From the NCBI RefSeq assembly GCF_029581275.1, contig NZ_CP120742.1, forward strand, positions 62,001 to 126,000: a DNA stretch of 64,000 bases. The letters run 5' to 3'. The position numbers and the translations under genes were made by a program. This DNA comes from Micromonospora sp. WMMD1155 (GTDB lineage: Bacteria > Actinomycetota > Actinomycetes > Mycobacteriales > Micromonosporaceae). Under the pieces are notes generated by a model. That model was not told the DNA's origin. It worked only from the letters and a program-made list of their open reading frames with translations, and did not search any database. Positions within the stretch are counted from its first letter, which is position 1, and every line of letters begins with the position of its first letter. This document shows positions 52,528-61,432 of this stretch, one piece after another.

Positions 52528-55271
52528 GGCTTGAGCCCTGCGAGGGTGGTGCGGGCGATGGTGCGGACCAGCCGCAGGCAGTGCCGCTCGGAGGCGGGGT
52601 CGACGCCGATCATGCGGGCGTGGTGCAGGTGCAGCAGGTCACCCAGCACGTCGTCGGGGTCGAACCCGTCATGGGCGACCATGGAGCGGTAGGCGGCCAG
52701 CGCTGCGGCGAGCCGCTCGTCATGCACTGGGCGTCGGGCATGTTCGAGCTGGGCGGGGTCGAGGCGGGGGCCGGTACGGTGAGGAACCTGGGTCGCGAGC
52801 CAGCGCGGGCCGTCGCCGGTGAAGCCTTCGGCGATGGCGATCATCCCAGCGGCGGTGGCGGCTTGGCGGTCACCGGTGAGCCGGTGCAGGGCGGCGCGGG
52901 AGTCGGCGGCGAACACCCGCTCGGCGGCGGCGAGGGTCGCTGCGGCGCCGTGGCGGGTTTCGGGGCGGTACGGGTGCAGGCTGTAATCGTGGACGACGGA
53001 GTCGTCGTGCAGGTGCTGCACCCAGCGGGCGAGGTGGCGGGTCGTGTCGGCAAACCGGCCGGTGTCCGGAAGCGGGATGCGTAGCCGCAGGTGCGGCTCG
53101 GGGTGGGGATACCTCAGGAACCACCAACCGGCTGGGAGGTGGTCGGCGGGGCGGCGGGCGAGGTCGGTCAAGATGTCATCGAGCCGACCGTGTAGGTGTG
53201 CCTCGATCCACCGTGACTGCCCTGGCCAGTGCTGAACAGTGGTGGCTGGTCGGGCTGGTCGGGCTGGTTGAGCGGCCGGCGCGGGGTGGGTGAGGGTGAG
53301 CAGGAGTTCGGCGGGGCGGTCGTCGATCCAGCCCGCTGGCCCTGGAGCCTCGGTGATCACAGTGCGGGGATGCCGTTCGAGGTGGTCGCGTAGGACCGCC
53401 AGGTGGGCGGGGTTGTCCAGGTCAAGGCGTAGGCGTATGTCGTCATCGCCGACCAGGACCTGCTGCGGGATGTGCCGTCGGAGGCGGTGTCGTCGCCAGG
53501 CGTCACGCCACTGCGCCCATGTTGTCCCCTGAGCGGGAAGCGCGGTGTGGTCGACGATCCAGCGGGCGGGGTGCAAGATGGTGCGTCCCCGTCGCAGGCG
53601 GGGTAGGAACGGCAGGCCGCTGGCGTGTCCCCAGTCGAACCGGCTGCAAGGTGCCGTCCAGGCGGTCCAGATCTCGGCCAGGAACCGCATCAGCGGCTGC
53701 TGCAGCGTAGGCAGCAGGACGCTGTTGAACAGCAGCGGCTCGACGGGCTGACCGGTGGTCAGCGATACCAGCCACAACCAGCGTCCGTCGCCGACCACCG
53801 CCAGGTCTTCGATCGTGTACGGCGGTGCCGGGTGGAAGTCGCCGACCGGGAGGACGGGCAGCAGCTCGGGCATCCGGGCTACTGCGGTGAGGCGGGCGTC
53901 AAGGGGTGGTCCGGACAGCTGCAGCGGGGCCGCGCCGGGCAGGGCGGTCGGCAGATGCCGGTAGACCTGTTGGAATCCGGCGAGTTCAGCGGGGGTGAGC
54001 AAATGTAGGAACCGAGCCGCCGCGACCCCGGCGTGGCGTGATCCGCTGAGCACCGTCAGGACGAACGACCCGCGGTCCAGATCGTGCGGGGTGTCGGCGG
54101 CGAGGGTGAACCGCAGTTCGGTGTGCGGGATCGGCGGCCGGTCGTCATTCCCGCGGAGCCGGTCGATCAGCGCGTCGTCGAGCACCACCTCGGTGCAGCC
54201 GTCGAGTGCGGCCTGCTGCGCGAGCTGTCCGAGCAGCTGGTCGCGGGCGGTGAATAGCGCTGGGGCGCGGCGAGTGGATCCCCGGTAGCCGGCCGGAAAG
54301 CCCAGCACGTTCAGGACATCACGGATGGGAACAGCCGCTCCTGGGCCCCATCGCTCGATGAACGCGTTGTGGTACTCGGCCCATCCGGGGGCAGGTGGTG
54401 GCGCTACCGCCACGAGGGTCGACGCGGCCCGCTTCGCTTCGTGCAGGACCGGCGGGGGCAGGGTCACGGCGATGTCGGCACGTAGATCGACGGCGGTCCG
54501 GCTGCCCGGCTCCGGAATGACGCAGTGGCGGGCGACCTGAGCGGCCGGGTCGGTGGCGGTCATGGGTGGGCGTAGAGCCGACAGCAGCACCCCGGTGTGA
54601 ACCAGGTCGGCCAGCAGCCGCTCGGCGTCGGCGATGCTGGCGGGTCCAGCGATCGTCTCGGCGAGGTCGGCGAACCTGACCGGGGACCGGGCTGCCTGGA
54701 TCGCGGTCCGGACTGGGCTGGTCAGGCGGACCTCGATGTCCCACCGCCGCTCGGCGCTGGCGTGGGCGCAGGGCAGAATCCACCTGTCGCCGCGCCGGTA
54801 CCCCACCGAGTTCGTCACGACGGGGACGGTGCGCAGGATGGCCAGGTCGTGTTCGGCCCGCGCGGTGTGCTCGGCGATGAACTGGCCGTCGGAGCGGGAG
54901 ACCGCGCGATGGGCCGCGCCCAGACGGACCGCCGCGCGAGCGCCGAACTGGACCGGGGCGACACCGGCGAACGTGCCGAACGGGGTCGCACGGGTGGTCC
55001 AGCGCAGCAGGTACCGGACTGCTGATTGCACCAGTCGCCGCAGCCGCTGCGGTGGCATCGGCTCCCCGCTCAGCGTGCGATGGATCTGGTCGGCCAGCTG
55101 CGGCGCCGCACCGGTAACGGCTGCCGCGAACCCGGGCAGCGTCCACGCCTTGTCCAGCCACTCGCGCCACTGATACGGATGACCGTGGGCCATGTCGGGC
55201 CAGGGCGGCAGAACGAGGCCCTTGGGGTAAGCGGCGATTCTGATCAGCGCCGCACCAGCTGCGGGAAACAT
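52524..55271 (-). CDS. lanB: Class I lantibiotic dehydratase, full length
   Basis: A 915-residue protein. The N-terminal glutamylation domain shows TRATPFGTFAGVAPVQFG; the C-terminal third holds the elimination (SpaB_C) domain with RWIEAHLHGRLDDILTDL and GWWFLRYPHPEPHLRLR. It dehydrates Ser and Thr of the precursor using glutamyl-tRNA. The length matches a complete LanB rather than the split form. ATG at 55271 was kept; it lies after the lanA-lanB hairpin. It is coupled to lanC by a 4-nt overlap. Confidence 0.95.
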   Translation of the reverse strand: MFPAAGAALIRIAAYPKGLVLPPWPDMAHGHPYQWREWLDKAWTLPGFAAAVTGAAPQLADQIHRTLSGEPMPPQRLRRLVQSAVRYLLRWTTRATPFGTFAGVAPVQFGARAAVRLGAAHRAVSRSDGQFIAEHTARAEHDLAILRTVPVVTNSVGYRRGDRWILPCAHASAERRWDIEVRLTSPVRTAIQAARSPVRFADLAETIAGPASIADAERLLADLVHTGVLLSALRPPMTATDPAAQVARHCVIPEPGSRTAVDLRADIAVTLPPPVLHEAKRAASTLVAVAPPPAPGWAEYHNAFIERWGPGAAVPIRDVLNVLGFPAGYRGSTRRAPALFTARDQLLGQLAQQAALDGCTEVVLDDALIDRLRGNDDRPPIPHTELRFTLAADTPHDLDRGSFVLTVLSGSRHAGVAAARFLHLLTPAELAGFQQVYRHLPTALPGAAPLQLSGPPLDARLTAVARMPELLPVLPVGDFHPAPPYTIEDLAVVGDGRWLWLVSLTTGQPVEPLLFNSVLLPTLQQPLMRFLAEIWTAWTAPCSRFDWGHASGLPFLPRLRRGRTILHPARWIVDHTALPAQGTTWAQWRDAWRRHRLRRHIPQQVLVGDDDIRLRLDLDNPAHLAVLRDHLERHPRTVITEAPGPAGWIDDRPAELLLTLTHPAPAAQPARPARPATTVQHWPGQSRWIEAHLHGRLDDILTDLARRPADHLPAGWWFLRYPHPEPHLRLRIPLPDTGRFADTTRHLARWVQHLHDDSVVHDYSLHPYRPETRHGAAATLAAAERVFAADSRAALHRLTGDRQAATAAGMIAIAEGFTGDGPRWLATQVPHRTGPRLDPAQLEHARRPVHDERLAAALAAYRSMVAHDGFDPDDVLGDLLHLHHARMIGVDPASERHCLRLVRTIARTTLAGLKP

Positions 55272-55288
55272 GAGGCACCACCGAATCG

Positions 55289-55319
55289 TCGGGCCCGGCG
55301 TGCTCGACGCCGGGCCCGA
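55289..55319 (-). terminator. Hairpin between lanA and lanB (attenuator)
   Basis: A perfect 13-bp GC-rich stem (55289-55301 with 55307-55319) and a 5-nt loop lie 21 nt after the precursor stop and 18 nt before the lanB start. Partial terminators at this place are known from other lanthipeptide operons, where they give more precursor than enzyme mRNA. Confidence 0.8.
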
Positions 55320-55339
55320 TCATGAGAGGAACGGATGGG

Positions 55340-55495
55340 TCAGTTGCCGCCGTCGCACTTCGTGGTGCAGGCGTTGGAGCCGGTGTTGCCAGAGCCGCAC
55401 CCGTCGTTGGTGGAGGTGGCGTAGCCGCCCGAGGTGGGGCCGGCGTCGACCAAGCTGACGTCCAGGGCGAACTCCGAGGCGTCGTTTTCGTTCAC
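55340..55495 (-). CDS. lanA: FxLD-type class I lanthipeptide precursor
   Basis: A 51-residue peptide with GTG start at 55495, preceded by GAAGGGA about 6 nt upstream. The leader has the FxLD motif as F9-A10-L11-D12 (context SEFALDVSLVDAG), which LanB uses for recognition in this group. The C-terminal core, roughly residues 25-51, has Ser/Thr at 27, 28, 29, 35, 38, 40, 44 and 45, Cys at 33, 43 and 47, and is Gly/Asn-rich, so up to three (methyl)lanthionines can form. Asp31 (NDG) and Asp48 (CDGG) are likely targets of the adjacent PIMT-like methyltransferase. The gene sits 12 nt after the methyltransferase gene and before a hairpin and lanB. The cleavage site is not evident; GG at 23-24 is a candidate. 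Confidence 0.92.
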   Translation of the reverse strand: MNENDASEFALDVSLVDAGPTSGGYATSTNDGCGSGNTGSNACTTKCDGGN

Positions 55496-55507
55496 GTGCG
55501 TTCCCTT

Positions 55508-56770
55508 CTATGCGGGGGTGAAGGTGAGGACGAAGCGGCTGTGCCGCTTGTCCAGCACCGTCCCGGCCGGCAGGTCGCCGTCGGGAGTACCAGCGGGCAG
55601 GACGTGCAACACCGGCGAGGGGCTGCCCACATTCAGCCAAGTGCGCATCTGTCCGACCATCCGCCCGGCCGCCGACGCGGCGTCGGGCCCGTGTGCACAG
55701 GCGCCGAGGTCGAACATGTCGTCGTCGTTCCAGCGCAGCGTCGAGCGGTAGCAGAACGCGCCGTTGTCGAGGGCGGCCGGTGTGCCGAAGCGCCACGCCG
55801 GGGCGACGACGCCGGCATCCACGGCCTCCTGCTGAGCCGTGAGAACAACGAAGTGCTGTCCCGCATCGGTGATGCGGATCGCCAGCCACAGGTCGAGGTC
55901 AGCCAGGACGGTACGAGGGGGCAGGCTCACCCCGGCCCATGCCTGCGTCTGCGGCTGCGCCAACAGCTCACTGACGACGTGGCGATTGACCTGCTGGTCC
56001 TCGTCCAGCCGCAGGTGAACCCCGTCAGCGATGTCGACGTACCGCACCTGATGTGCCCCGGCGCCCTGCATCGACACGAACCCGCACAACCGCTGGCTGT
56101 GGCTGACCAGCCGATCGCCGGTCCGACGCATCGCCCATGAGCGGGTCATCCCGAACGTCCGTAGCGGCACGACGAGCGTTCCGTTCTCGGCGAGCTGCGC
56201 GGTCCAGGCCGGTGAGATGTCCCAGGCGCCGACCGTAACGATGATCAAGTCGTATGGACGGCCCGGGTTGACCGGTTGCTCGGCGTCCACGCACACCACG
56301 ACTATGTCGTCGTAACCCGCCGCGGTGAGGCAGGCGGTGGCCCGCTCGGTCACCTCGCGATCGATGTCAACAGTGGTCACCGAGCCCGACGGGCCGACCA
56401 GCTCGCGCAGCAGCGCGGCGTTGTATCCGCCGGAGCCGATCTCCAGGACGTGCCGACCGGGCAACCCGCCTTCGACGGCGTCGGCGGCCTGACCGAGCAT
56501 CTCCGCGATGAGCCACGGCGCCGACACCGAACTGACCGCCTCGTCGCCGATCCGCTTAGTCACCACGGCCTGGTCGGCCCGGTACGCCTCCGCAAGCGCG
56601 GCATCCGGAGTGAACAGATGGCGAGGCACGGACCGTAGTGCCGCCTCCACCTCGGGCCGCATGACCAGCCCTTTCTCCATGTGATCAGCGACGAGCTGAT
56701 CGACCATTGCGGCGTGGAGATCCTCGCCGCTCACCGTGTCGACACTCATTCGGGTGCTCTCCCTCTCCAT
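55508..56770 (-). CDS. PIMT-like O-methyltransferase of the FxLD lanthipeptide system
   Basis: A 420-residue protein. ATG at 56770 has GGGAGGT 6 nt upstream; an in-frame ATG at 56749 is the alternative. Residues 80-95 SSVSAPWLIAEML match the substrate-loop of protein-L-isoaspartate methyltransferases. VLEIGSGG at 108-115 is the SAM-binding motif, and VVCVDAEQPVN follows. The C-terminal half (about 230-420) is an extra domain typical of FxLD-system methyltransferases. In related class I lanthipeptides this enzyme methylates an Asp side chain, which then rearranges through succinimide to isoaspartate. It is first in the operon, before the precursor gene. Confidence 0.9.
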   Translation of the reverse strand: MERESTRMSVDTVSGEDLHAAMVDQLVADHMEKGLVMRPEVEAALRSVPRHLFTPDAALAEAYRADQAVVTKRIGDEAVSSVSAPWLIAEMLGQAADAVEGGLPGRHVLEIGSGGYNAALLRELVGPSGSVTTVDIDREVTERATACLTAAGYDDIVVVCVDAEQPVNPGRPYDLIIVTVGAWDISPAWTAQLAENGTLVVPLRTFGMTRSWAMRRTGDRLVSHSQRLCGFVSMQGAGAHQVRYVDIADGVHLRLDEDQQVNRHVVSELLAQPQTQAWAGVSLPPRTVLADLDLWLAIRITDAGQHFVVLTAQQEAVDAGVVAPAWRFGTPAALDNGAFCYRSTLRWNDDDMFDLGACAHGPDAASAAGRMVGQMRTWLNVGSPSPVLHVLPAGTPDGDLPAGTVLDKRHSRFVLTFTPA

Positions 56771-57276
56771 CAGGACCTCCCGATCGGGTGGTCCGCCGTA
56801 CCGCTCTTCTCGGGCTCAACAGAGCGTCAAGCCGCTGGACTCGCCAAGTCACACGGGTATCTCAAGTCGATGTGGTGCCGGTCGAAGGTCGCGTCCTGCT
56901 GGCGGTCATGGGCGCCCGGGTAAGCGCCCATGGGCATGATCGTTCGTGCGGCGGGAAGGCCGGGGCGCAGCCGTTGTACCAAGATCTCGGCGCGGAGCGG
57001 ACTCCTGCTGCACTGCAGCCTCCCGTGCTAAGTCGATGGCGGATCCGACGAGCAGCCAACGGCATGTCTCCACAATCGCCCGGCGAGTCGGTGTAGTGAA
57101 TGCCGAGCATGCGGACGAAGCGGCTGTCCGCATGTGCGCCACCGGTGAGCCTCTTCCGTACATACGCATCTCGGTGTTCGTGGTTGCGCCGCGCTGAACA
57201 CCGAGTGACCCTATGTGCGCGATAGTCACGCTGATCATCGCCATAGTGGTGCGAACAGTCACGAGGAGGCGGTGCT
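56771..57276. other. Divergent promoter region of the lan operon and XRE regulator
   Basis: The 506-bp region without a gene holds a 9-bp inverted repeat with an 8-nt loop (56907-56915/56924-56932), an operator candidate at 57108-57134, and a TTGACG on the minus strand (56825-56830) that could be a -35 box for the lan operon, though no clear -10 follows. Confidence 0.5.
57108..57134. promoter_or_regulatory. GCGGAC-N9-GTCCGC operator candidate upstream of the XRE/TPR gene
   Basis: CATGCGGAC, 9 nt, then GTCCGCATG is a perfect 9-bp inverted repeat 142 nt before the regulator start. The same half-sites occur before the second XRE/TPR gene. Confidence 0.6.
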
Positions 57277-58662
57277 ATGGGCCAGACCCCGCGGATGCTC
57301 CAGCCGTCCCTGTCCGAGCGCCACTTCTTCGGTGCAGAGCTGCGTCGGCTGCGGGAGCGGGCCAACCTCTCCCAGGCGCGACTCGGCGCGATGATCCGCT
57401 TCAGCGCCGACCTGGTGCGTCGGATCGAGACAGCGGACCGTTTCCCATCCCGGGAATTCGTCGAGGCCTGCGACAGGGCGTTGGAAGCCGGAGGGGCCTT
57501 GACCCGCCTGCTACCTCTTCTCGAGGAAAGTCGCAACAGCGAGAACATGCGGGCAACTTCCCCGAGCGGTTCTGGCAACCCAGACACCCTGCTGCCCACC
57601 CAATTGAAGGAGAAGGCCGGGGTGGCGGGCATGGTCGTCCGTGTTCCCTTCCAACCAGGTGTCCTCGGTCGCGCCGCCCTTGACTGGCTGAACGCTGCGG
57701 CGGACCCCCGGCCGCCCGTGGTCGGACGACCCGGCTCGCCTGACCAGGTTGACGAAGAGGATCTTCATGCGGCGGAGACCGCTCTGGCGATGTTCCGGCA
57801 GTTGGACCACACTCACGGCGCCGGACGAGTCCACGCGCAGGTGCAGCGGTACGTCGAAGGCGAACTGAACCGGCTGTTGGCGAACACCCCCACCTCCGAG
57901 GCTGTCGGCCGGCACCTCTACACGCTGGCGGCGGGATTCTTCGAGCTCTGCGGATACCAGGCGGTCGACACGGGCGCCCATGGCCTCGCCCAGCGCCGCT
58001 ATCTTCGCGCTCTACGTCTGACGGAAGCTGCTGGCGACCGCCTTTACGGCAGCTACCTACTAGCCGTGAACATCGGCCACCTCGCGCTGCACTGCGGGCA
58101 CCCCGAGCCGGCACGCAGGATGGCGCTGACGGCGGTGAGAGGAATCGAGACCCAGGCGACTCCCGCTGTGACAGCCGCGCTGCAAGCGGTGGTGGCGCGC
58201 ACGCACGCCCGCCTTGGACGCGAAGACGACTGCCTGACCCACCTCAACATCGCGGAGAGGCAACTGGCCCGTAGCAAGCCCGACGACGAGCCGGCGTGGA
58301 TCCGATATTTCGACGCGGCCTACCTCGCCGACGAGATCGCCCACTGCTTCCACGACCTGGGCCGACCGCAGCAAACCCAACGGCACCTGGGTAACGCCCT
58401 CACTGCCCTGAGCCCGACCCATGTCCGGAGACTCGCCATTGACACCGCGCTCCTGGCCTCGTCGTTGGCCGCCGCCGGCCGCATCGACGAAGCCTGCGCC
58501 ACCGCACGCGAGGCAGTCGACCACGCCGCACGAACCACCTCACACCGCTGCCTGCAGCGCATCGTCGAGGTACAGGCCGACCTCGAGCCCTATCGGTGCG
58601 AGCCGGAGGTCCGCGAGTTCAACGAGTATGTGCGTCACCGACTACCGCTGGCCTCTGTGTAA
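57277..58662 (+). CDS. XRE-family regulator with TPR-like C-terminal domain
   Basis: A 461-residue protein; ATG at 57277 has GAGGAGG 8 nt upstream. The HTH is at about residues 20-75 (ELRRLRERANLSQARLGAMI, then SADLVRRIETADRFPS). The remainder from about 150 is all-helical with repeated pairs like a TPR array, typical of Streptomyces-type regulators that may sense a peptide or small ligand. It is divergent from the lanthipeptide operon and is its most likely regulator. It is paralogous to the XRE protein at 61,433-62,695: both share the VRRIETADRFPS / GKVEKAERWPS end of the HTH and the E-AL-GG-L pattern after it. Its 3' end overlaps the convergent peptidase gene by 28 bp. Confidence 0.88.
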   Translation: MGQTPRMLQPSLSERHFFGAELRRLRERANLSQARLGAMIRFSADLVRRIETADRFPSREFVEACDRALEAGGALTRLLPLLEESRNSENMRATSPSGSGNPDTLLPTQLKEKAGVAGMVVRVPFQPGVLGRAALDWLNAAADPRPPVVGRPGSPDQVDEEDLHAAETALAMFRQLDHTHGAGRVHAQVQRYVEGELNRLLANTPTSEAVGRHLYTLAAGFFELCGYQAVDTGAHGLAQRRYLRALRLTEAAGDRLYGSYLLAVNIGHLALHCGHPEPARRMALTAVRGIETQATPAVTAALQAVVARTHARLGREDDCLTHLNIAERQLARSKPDDEPAWIRYFDAAYLADEIAHCFHDLGRPQQTQRHLGNALTALSPTHVRRLAIDTALLASSLAAAGRIDEACATAREAVDHAARTTSHRCLQRIVEVQADLEPYRCEPEVREFNEYVRHRLPLASV

Positions 58663-60548
58663 CCCCGTTGATGGGTGGCGGCAGCCGCCATCACCGAGTG
58701 GTAGTGAGCCAGCTCCGCCTCCAGCGCCGCGCCCGCTCGATGGGACGACGCCACGTAGTGGCCGACATCAGCAAGAAGCAACACCTCGGGCGCCATACCG
58801 AGAGACGTCAAATCCTCGGCAAGGTCGCGGACATTCTCGATTACGGCCACCTCGTCGGCGGTGCCATGAATGAGCAGCACCGGCCGTTGGACATCGGCGG
58901 CACGGACCCGGCCGGCACCACCTCGCAGCCGCATCGCGTGCGCCCGCTGGAATCGGGGCACCGTCTGCGCCCACCGGTCAGGATCCACGATCGCCGACAC
59001 GGCCGTGGCAGCGGCGAACGGGCCGCTTTGGGCCACCGCGTGCAACGCGGTATAGCCGCCGGCACTGGCACCTCGGATGAACACCTGCCCCGGCACCGCT
59101 CGCCCCGTCGACAACAGGTGACCCGCCACCTCGGCGCAGTCACCTACATCGTCCAGACCCCACCGGCCGTACAGCGATTCTCGGAACACCCGGCCGTACC
59201 CGGTGCTACCGAGGTAGTCGACATCAACGACGGCGAACCCGCGACTGGTGAAGAACTGCGCCTGCCAATCCAGTCGCAGTAGGCAAGATGCGGTAGGCCC
59301 GGGATGCGCCCGAACGACCACCGGCGCCTGCCAGGCTGCCGCCGCTCCCGTCGGCGGATAAACCAGGGCGAGCACCTCCCGACCATTGGCCACCCGAACG
59401 CGCAGCTCCGCCGGCGTCGAAACGCCCGCCCCGTCGAGTCCGGCGTGCTCCGGCCTGGCAAGCACCTCTACCTCAGGGTCGGTGTCCGCCAGGTCCACGA
59501 GCGCGACCTGCGGGGCCGCGGTCGGCGACGATCCGATCAACGCCACCGTCGTCCCTCGAACGGCCAGGTACGGCTTGATCGACGTGTACGGAAGGTCGAC
59601 CGGGCGGACGATGCCGTCGGCCTCGACGACGACAAGGCGGTGCTGCGGCCCTTCCTGCACCGCCATGACGATCCGACCGTCGTCGAGGAAGCCATACGAC
59701 GCGTAACCCAATTCCCACGGCTCCGCGGCGCACTCACCCGCGATCGGCGCCACCGCCTCCACCTCGAGCCTGTTCCACCGGTAGAGGTTCCACCAGCCAC
59801 TGCGGTCCGACACGAAGTACAACGCCCCGTCGGATCCCCACTGCGGCTCCACCGCAGACTCCTCCGGACCGCCGGCCAGTCTCACTGCGCCGTAGACCTG
59901 ACCACGCGGCGAGTAGGACGCCACCCATATTTCACACGCGTCCCACGGCATGTCGCGCTCACTCCACTCGGTCCAGGCCAACCAACCCGGACCTGGCCGA
60001 GGCGCACCGAGGAACCCCGGGGACGAGACGAGAGTTCGCACCTTCGGAGCTGCGGTGAGCGATACCGCGACGAGTTCGTCACCCTGCTCCGACTCCCGCA
60101 CGGCCAGCAACTCGCCGTCGCCGACCGTCAGGTCTCCGAAGGATCCATGAGTAACCAATTCGAGTTTTTTGTTGCGGCGACGGCTCCGGTAGAGGCCATC
60201 TCCGCCCACGCACCACAACCTCCCCTCCACGAGAGCAAACGATCCGCCCCCGTACGCGTGAACGCTGCTGGCGACATCAAAGCCCTTCGGACTTACATCT
60301 CGCATGCCCTCGCCGGGCCGCCACTGTGTCACCGTCGTACCCCCGCCAGCGTCGGGGCGAGTCTCCAGCCAAAACAGGCCGTCATCACCGGTACGCAGTT
60401 GGTCGTAGCTCACCGAGGCGCGGACGGCGTCGTCCACCGACACTTCAGCGACCCTGTCGCCCAGCCTCACGAATCCTCCTCGAACAACTTCCGGCGGGCC
60501 GGACGACGGCGGGCTCGTCAACCCTCGGCGGGACACCGGCGTGGCCAC
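58635..60548 (-). CDS. S9-family serine peptidase (prolyl oligopeptidase type)
   Basis: A 637-residue protein with no signal peptide. The N-terminal two-thirds look like a beta-propeller (FWLETRPDAGGGTTVT, VHAYGGGSFA, FVSDRSGWWNLYRW). The C-terminal alpha/beta-hydrolase has the nucleophile motif FIRGASAGGY (Ser near 490), an Asp in HGTADEV (near 566) and a His in LADVGHYV (near 596); the usual EGHG context of the His is altered. Such enzymes cut short peptides, often after Pro or Ala, in the cytosol. Next to a lanthipeptide operon without a LanP it is a candidate for leader removal (inference). The start (GTG at 60548) is uncertain. Confidence 0.85.
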   Translation of the reverse strand: MATPVSRRGLTSPPSSGPPEVVRGGFVRLGDRVAEVSVDDAVRASVSYDQLRTGDDGLFWLETRPDAGGGTTVTQWRPGEGMRDVSPKGFDVASSVHAYGGGSFALVEGRLWCVGGDGLYRSRRRNKKLELVTHGSFGDLTVGDGELLAVRESEQGDELVAVSLTAAPKVRTLVSSPGFLGAPRPGPGWLAWTEWSERDMPWDACEIWVASYSPRGQVYGAVRLAGGPEESAVEPQWGSDGALYFVSDRSGWWNLYRWNRLEVEAVAPIAGECAAEPWELGYASYGFLDDGRIVMAVQEGPQHRLVVVEADGIVRPVDLPYTSIKPYLAVRGTTVALIGSSPTAAPQVALVDLADTDPEVEVLARPEHAGLDGAGVSTPAELRVRVANGREVLALVYPPTGAAAAWQAPVVVRAHPGPTASCLLRLDWQAQFFTSRGFAVVDVDYLGSTGYGRVFRESLYGRWGLDDVGDCAEVAGHLLSTGRAVPGQVFIRGASAGGYTALHAVAQSGPFAAATAVSAIVDPDRWAQTVPRFQRAHAMRLRGGAGRVRAADVQRPVLLIHGTADEVAVIENVRDLAEDLTSLGMAPEVLLLADVGHYVASSHRAGAALEAELAHYHSVMAAAATHQRGYTEASGSR

Positions 60549-60712
60549 CTGCAGGGGCTAACCCTTGGGCCGGTGTGAGTGTCTAGACGTGGCCGACTCT
60601 ACGTCCGAGCGCCTTGTCCCTGCCCCCGGATCACCCCACAAATTGCCTCCTCCCGATCGCTCCCGCGGCCATGCCGATGCGGACAACAGCTCTCGTCCAG
60701 CATCATTTTTGA

Positions 60713-61429
60713 TCATGTTTTGGGGCTCGGCAGGAGGCCGTAATGGTCGGCGAAGAAGCGGACAAGTTCTTCAAGTACGGCTTCGCCCTTGGCGGCAGTG
60801 GCGTGCGACGGCAAACCGATGACGCCGCTGCTGGTGTAGCCACTCATGCCCCGCGTGAGGAGGTGACGTCGGTCGTCCGCTAGGTGGTCGGCATGCTGGA
60901 AGCCATCACGAACCACCTCGGGCGCAACGTGCAGAAGCAGCGAAACCTCGAGCTCACCAGCATGCATGTCCTGGTGAGCTGTGCTGTGCAGGCCGGCGGC
61001 AACTCGCGCGTCGTCCCAGTCGGCCCGAGCGGGAAACAGGGTCATCCTCGGTCCAGCGACATTGGCTTCCTGAACGACGTTGGCAAGCGCGTAGTTCCCT
61101 CCATGGCCGTTGATCACAGCGAGCTGATCGATGCCCGATTCCTGCAGGGAGCCGGCGATATCAACGACCACGGCGGCGAGGGTGGTGGCGCTGATACTGA
61201 CCGTTCCACGCCACCCCGCGTGCTCATGGGAACAGGAGATCGTCACCGGCGGCAACAGAAAGAGGCCGTAGCGCTCGGCGACGGCCTTCGCGATCGCGCA
61301 TGCCACGATGGTGTCCGTCAGCAGCGGCAGGTAAGCGCCGTGCTGCTCGAAACTGCCGACTGGGAGGACCGCGACGGACGCCCCTCGCTCGGACTCGTCG
61401 GTGCTCGTCGCCGTGGTGATCAGATCCAC
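60713..61429 (-). CDS. Creatininase-family metallohydrolase
   Basis: A 238-residue protein with GTG start at 61429, 3 nt after the XRE gene's stop, so the two are an operon. Metal-binding motifs of the family are present: GSFEQHG with E28 and H30, D39 in LLTDT, INGHGGN at 106-112 and MHAGELE with H156 and E159. Members hydrolyse cyclic or linear amide bonds with two metals; the family includes creatininase and the MftE peptidase that trims the mycofactocin precursor. Placement near a RiPP locus makes a peptide-processing role worth testing, but a small-molecule amidase is equally possible. Confidence 0.88.
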   Translation of the reverse strand: MDLITTATSTDESERGASVAVLPVGSFEQHGAYLPLLTDTIVACAIAKAVAERYGLFLLPPVTISCSHEHAGWRGTVSISATTLAAVVVDIAGSLQESGIDQLAVINGHGGNYALANVVQEANVAGPRMTLFPARADWDDARVAAGLHSTAHQDMHAGELEVSLLLHVAPEVVRDGFQHADHLADDRRHLLTRGMSGYTSSGVIGLPSHATAAKGEAVLEELVRFFADHYGLLPSPKT

Positions 61430-61432
61430 GGA

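Noticed and set aside
56862..57632. Minus-strand frame of 256 codons over the lan promoter region
   Set aside because: It overlaps the start of the XRE gene antisense and has Arg/Ser-rich non-protein composition.
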